A DNA stretch of 8,540 nt from Tannerellaceae bacterium (lineage in GTDB: Bacteria; Bacteroidota; Bacteroidia; Bacteroidales; Tannerellaceae): NCBI GenBank assembly GCA_031265595.1, contig JAISCM010000002.1, forward strand, positions 1 to 8,540. The letters are read 5' to 3'. Below, in pieces: positions 6,610 through 8,540 of the stretch. How positions within the stretch are numbered: position 1 is the first letter of the stretch; each line of letters opens with the position of its first letter. The translations under genes and the position numbers were made by a program. The notes under the pieces are model-generated. The model was not told the origin of the DNA and did not search any database. It saw only the letters and a program-made list of their open reading frames with translations.

Positions 6610-8540
6610 ATGAGAATTTTACTATGTGTCAATTTCTTTATATGGAGTGCCTGTATGTTTATGTCTGCCAAAACGTATACGGTTGCTTCGCCGGATAAAA
6701 AGATAAAGATGAATATCCAGGTTACTGATCAGGTAGGTATTCAGATACTGAACTCAGAAAGAGTCGTTTTAGACTACTCCTCTATTGATTTAACCATAGA
6801 TAACCGGAATGTATGTGTAAATCCCCAGGTGACAGGAACGAAGATGTCTTCTGTCAATAATACGATTGTACCGGTTGTTAAAGTAAAAGCAGGGCAGATT
6901 GAAGAGGCTTATAATGAGCTTGTATTAACATTAAAGGGAGGATATTCACTTGTCTTCCGGGCGTATGATCTGGGCGTCTCTTATCGTTTTAAGACGAACC
7001 TGAAAACAGAACAGGCGATTGTTAAAGAAGAGCAGTTGGTTTTGAACATACCTGCATTTGCCAATGGCTACCTCATGCAGGAAGAAAGCTTTTCGTCCAT
7101 GTCCGAGTCTCCCTATATCTGCAAACGCATCAATGAGTATGAGAATAACTCTTTATATAGTCTGCCTGCTTTGTTCCAGACGAAAAACAATGACTTCCTG
7201 CTTATTACAGAGTCTGATCTTTATGACTATCCGGGGTTATGGCTTTCTTGCGAAAAGGGGTTGTTTAAAGGAGTATGGCCTCAAAAAGTAACACAAACAA
7301 AAGAGGGAGGTTGCCTGGGTGAACTCTCTATCACAGAAAGGGCCGCTTATCTGGCGGAAACAAGCGGTAAAAGAGCGTATCCCTGGCGGGTTTTTGTTGT
7401 TGCAGACGCTGCGGCTAAGTTGATTACAAACCAGCTTGTTTACCTGCTTGGCTCTCCGGCTGCTGAACGTGATTATTCATGGATACAACCGGGGCTGGCC
7501 ACCCTGGATTGGTGGGGGCGAAGGAATATCTTCGGAACTGCTTTTAAAGGGGGTGTAAACACAGAGACGCATAAGTACTTTGTTGATTTCAATCACAACT
7601 ATGGATTAAGCTATTTTGTGCTCGACGATGGCTGGTCGGATGCATGCGATTTGAAGAAGATCAATCCGGCCCTGGATTTGGATGAATTGAGCGCGTATGC
7701 AAAAGAGAAGAATGTCGGATTAGTGTTCTGGGTGCATGCTTTTGCGCTGAAGCAAGACATTCCGGGTTATCTCGACTTTTTTAAGTCAAAAGGCGCCGCC
7801 GGGATTAAAGTAGACTTTATAACCCGGGACGATCAGGATGCCATTAATTTATTTCATACCATTGCCCGCGAAGCGTTGAAAAGAGAATTAGTGATAGACT
7901 TCCATGGCGTATGCAAGCCTTTTGGGATGAATCGTACGTATCCGAACGTGCTTACAAGCGAAGGCCTTATTGAGTTTGAAATGAATGGTGTAACAGATTG
8001 GGCCAATCCGCAACACCATACGCTCTTACCCTTCATCCGGATGGTGGCCGGCCCGATGGACTATCTTCCGGGAACCATGAACAATGCCCAGAAAAACGAG
8101 TTCTATATGTATGGCAACCGTCCGGTAGGATTGGGTACCCGGTCTCACTCAATGGCGCTGTCTGTCATCTTTGAAAGTCCGGTAACGATGCTACCCGATT
8201 CACCTTCAGACTATCTGAAAGAAGATGAATGTACCCGCTTCCTAAGCCAGATACCCGTTGTATGGGATGAGACGCTGGTATTGGATGCTAAGATCGGAGC
8301 CTACGTTGTGCTTGCACGAAGAAGTGGGAGCCATTGGTTTATTGGAGCCATCACCAATTGGGAAGCCCGGGATATTACGGTTAATCTTGACTTCTTAGGA
8401 GACGGTACATACAAACTGGAATGTTTTAAAGATGGAGAAAATGCCGGAACGCGGGCGATAGATTATAAAGTAGAAAAGAAAACAGTAAATTCACAAGCTA
8501 CCATCCGTCTATCCTTAACAACAGGAGGCGGATGGGTAGG
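6610..8540 (+). CDS. GH97 glycoside hydrolase, retaining-type, C-terminus cut by window edge
   Basis: 643 complete codons are present without a stop; the last residues, TGGGWV, are typical of the end of GH97 proteins, so only a few residues are missing. A signal peptide covers residues 1-20 (MSA before K21), so the enzyme is likely periplasmic. C15 lacks a good lipobox. Domain order is GH97 N-terminal beta-sandwich (about 22-270), a (beta/alpha)8 barrel (about 285-540) and a C-terminal beta-sandwich (about 550 to the end). Family marks are ITESDLYDYPG (199-209), LDDGW (338-342), IKVDF (399-403), VDFHG-like IDFHG, GPMDY and VPVVWDET-like IPVVWDET. D402 fits the nucleophile and E457 the acid/base of the retaining branch; their 55-residue spacing equals D415-E470 as I recall for the B. 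thetaiotaomicron alpha-galactosidase BT1871. E451 and probably E201 are likely calcium ligands. Substrate is probably an alpha-galactoside or similar, not SusB-type alpha-glucan. An in-frame stop at 6568 with no intervening ATG supports the start. Confidence 0.94.
   Translation, partial: MRILLCVNFFIWSACMFMSAKTYTVASPDKKIKMNIQVTDQVGIQILNSERVVLDYSSIDLTIDNRNVCVNPQVTGTKMSSVNNTIVPVVKVKAGQIEEAYNELVLTLKGGYSLVFRAYDLGVSYRFKTNLKTEQAIVKEEQLVLNIPAFANGYLMQEESFSSMSESPYICKRINEYENNSLYSLPALFQTKNNDFLLITESDLYDYPGLWLSCEKGLFKGVWPQKVTQTKEGGCLGELSITERAAYLAETSGKRAYPWRVFVVADAAAKLITNQLVYLLGSPAAERDYSWIQPGLATLDWWGRRNIFGTAFKGGVNTETHKYFVDFNHNYGLSYFVLDDGWSDACDLKKINPALDLDELSAYAKEKNVGLVFWVHAFALKQDIPGYLDFFKSKGAAGIKVDFITRDDQDAINLFHTIAREALKRELVIDFHGVCKPFGMNRTYPNVLTSEGLIEFEMNGVTDWANPQHHTLLPFIRMVAGPMDYLPGTMNNAQKNEFYMYGNRPVGLGTRSHSMALSVIFESPVTMLPDSPSDYLKEDECTRFLSQIPVVWDETLVLDAKIGAYVVLARRSGSHWFIGAITNWEARDITVNLDFLGDGTYKLECFKDGENAGTRAIDYKVEKKTVNSQATIRLSLTTGGGWV

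Noticed and set aside
6649..6656. Cysteine 15 of the GH97 signal region as a lipobox.
   Set aside because: The residues before it are W-S-A with no aliphatic residue at -3, while a good signal peptidase I site (MSA) follows at residues 18-20.
7058..7291. A + strand frame of 77 codons inside the GH97 gene.
   Set aside because: It lies in another frame fully inside the GH97 coding region, which matches the family across the whole stretch.

Overview
The window looks like ordinary chromosomal DNA from a Bacteroidales bacterium (Bacteroides/Parabacteroides-like; genus not resolved). The grounds are a lipoprotein typical of the group, a DUF4924-type protein, a GH97 glycosidase, moderate GC with AT-rich leaders lacking clear Shine-Dalgarno sites, and several exact matches to the Bacteroidetes -7 promoter box TAnnTTTG. 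There are eight protein-coding genes, no RNA genes, no mobile elements and no CRISPR. No stretch over 300 bases lacks a gene.

Left part, + strand (39-2328): a tight three-gene run. It holds rsmI (16S rRNA 2'-O-methyltransferase), a coiled-coil lipoprotein possibly of the Cbp1 type, and a YjjG-like HAD phosphatase. The first two overlap by 4 bases (ATGA) and the next two by 1 base (TGATG), so translational coupling is likely. The promoter must lie left of the window.

Middle part, - strand (6444 down to 2330): an OafA/YrhL-type membrane acyltransferase, a DUF4924-like protein, RmlD (dTDP-4-dehydrorhamnose reductase) and PrfC (release factor 3). The last three are closely packed. A TAnnTTTGC promoter-like box sits directly before the DUF4924 start, so DUF4924-rmlD-prfC may be its own transcription unit with the acyltransferase as a separately promoted upstream neighbour. 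This unit converges on the rsmI unit with a single base between the two stop codons.

Right part, + strand (6610 to the window end): a secreted GH97 glycoside hydrolase, cut by the window edge only a few residues before its expected C-terminus. It is divergent from the acyltransferase across a 165-base region carrying a promoter-like -7 box for each direction. Its active site has the aspartate of the retaining branch (alpha-galactosidase-like), not the SusB inverting arrangement.

I find no convincing undescribed system. The points worth a second look are the GH97 active-site variation, the near-leaderless DUF4924 promoter arrangement, the pairing of RmlD with release factor 3, the lipoprotein embedded in a translation-related operon, and the 1-base convergent junction with no room for a terminator.
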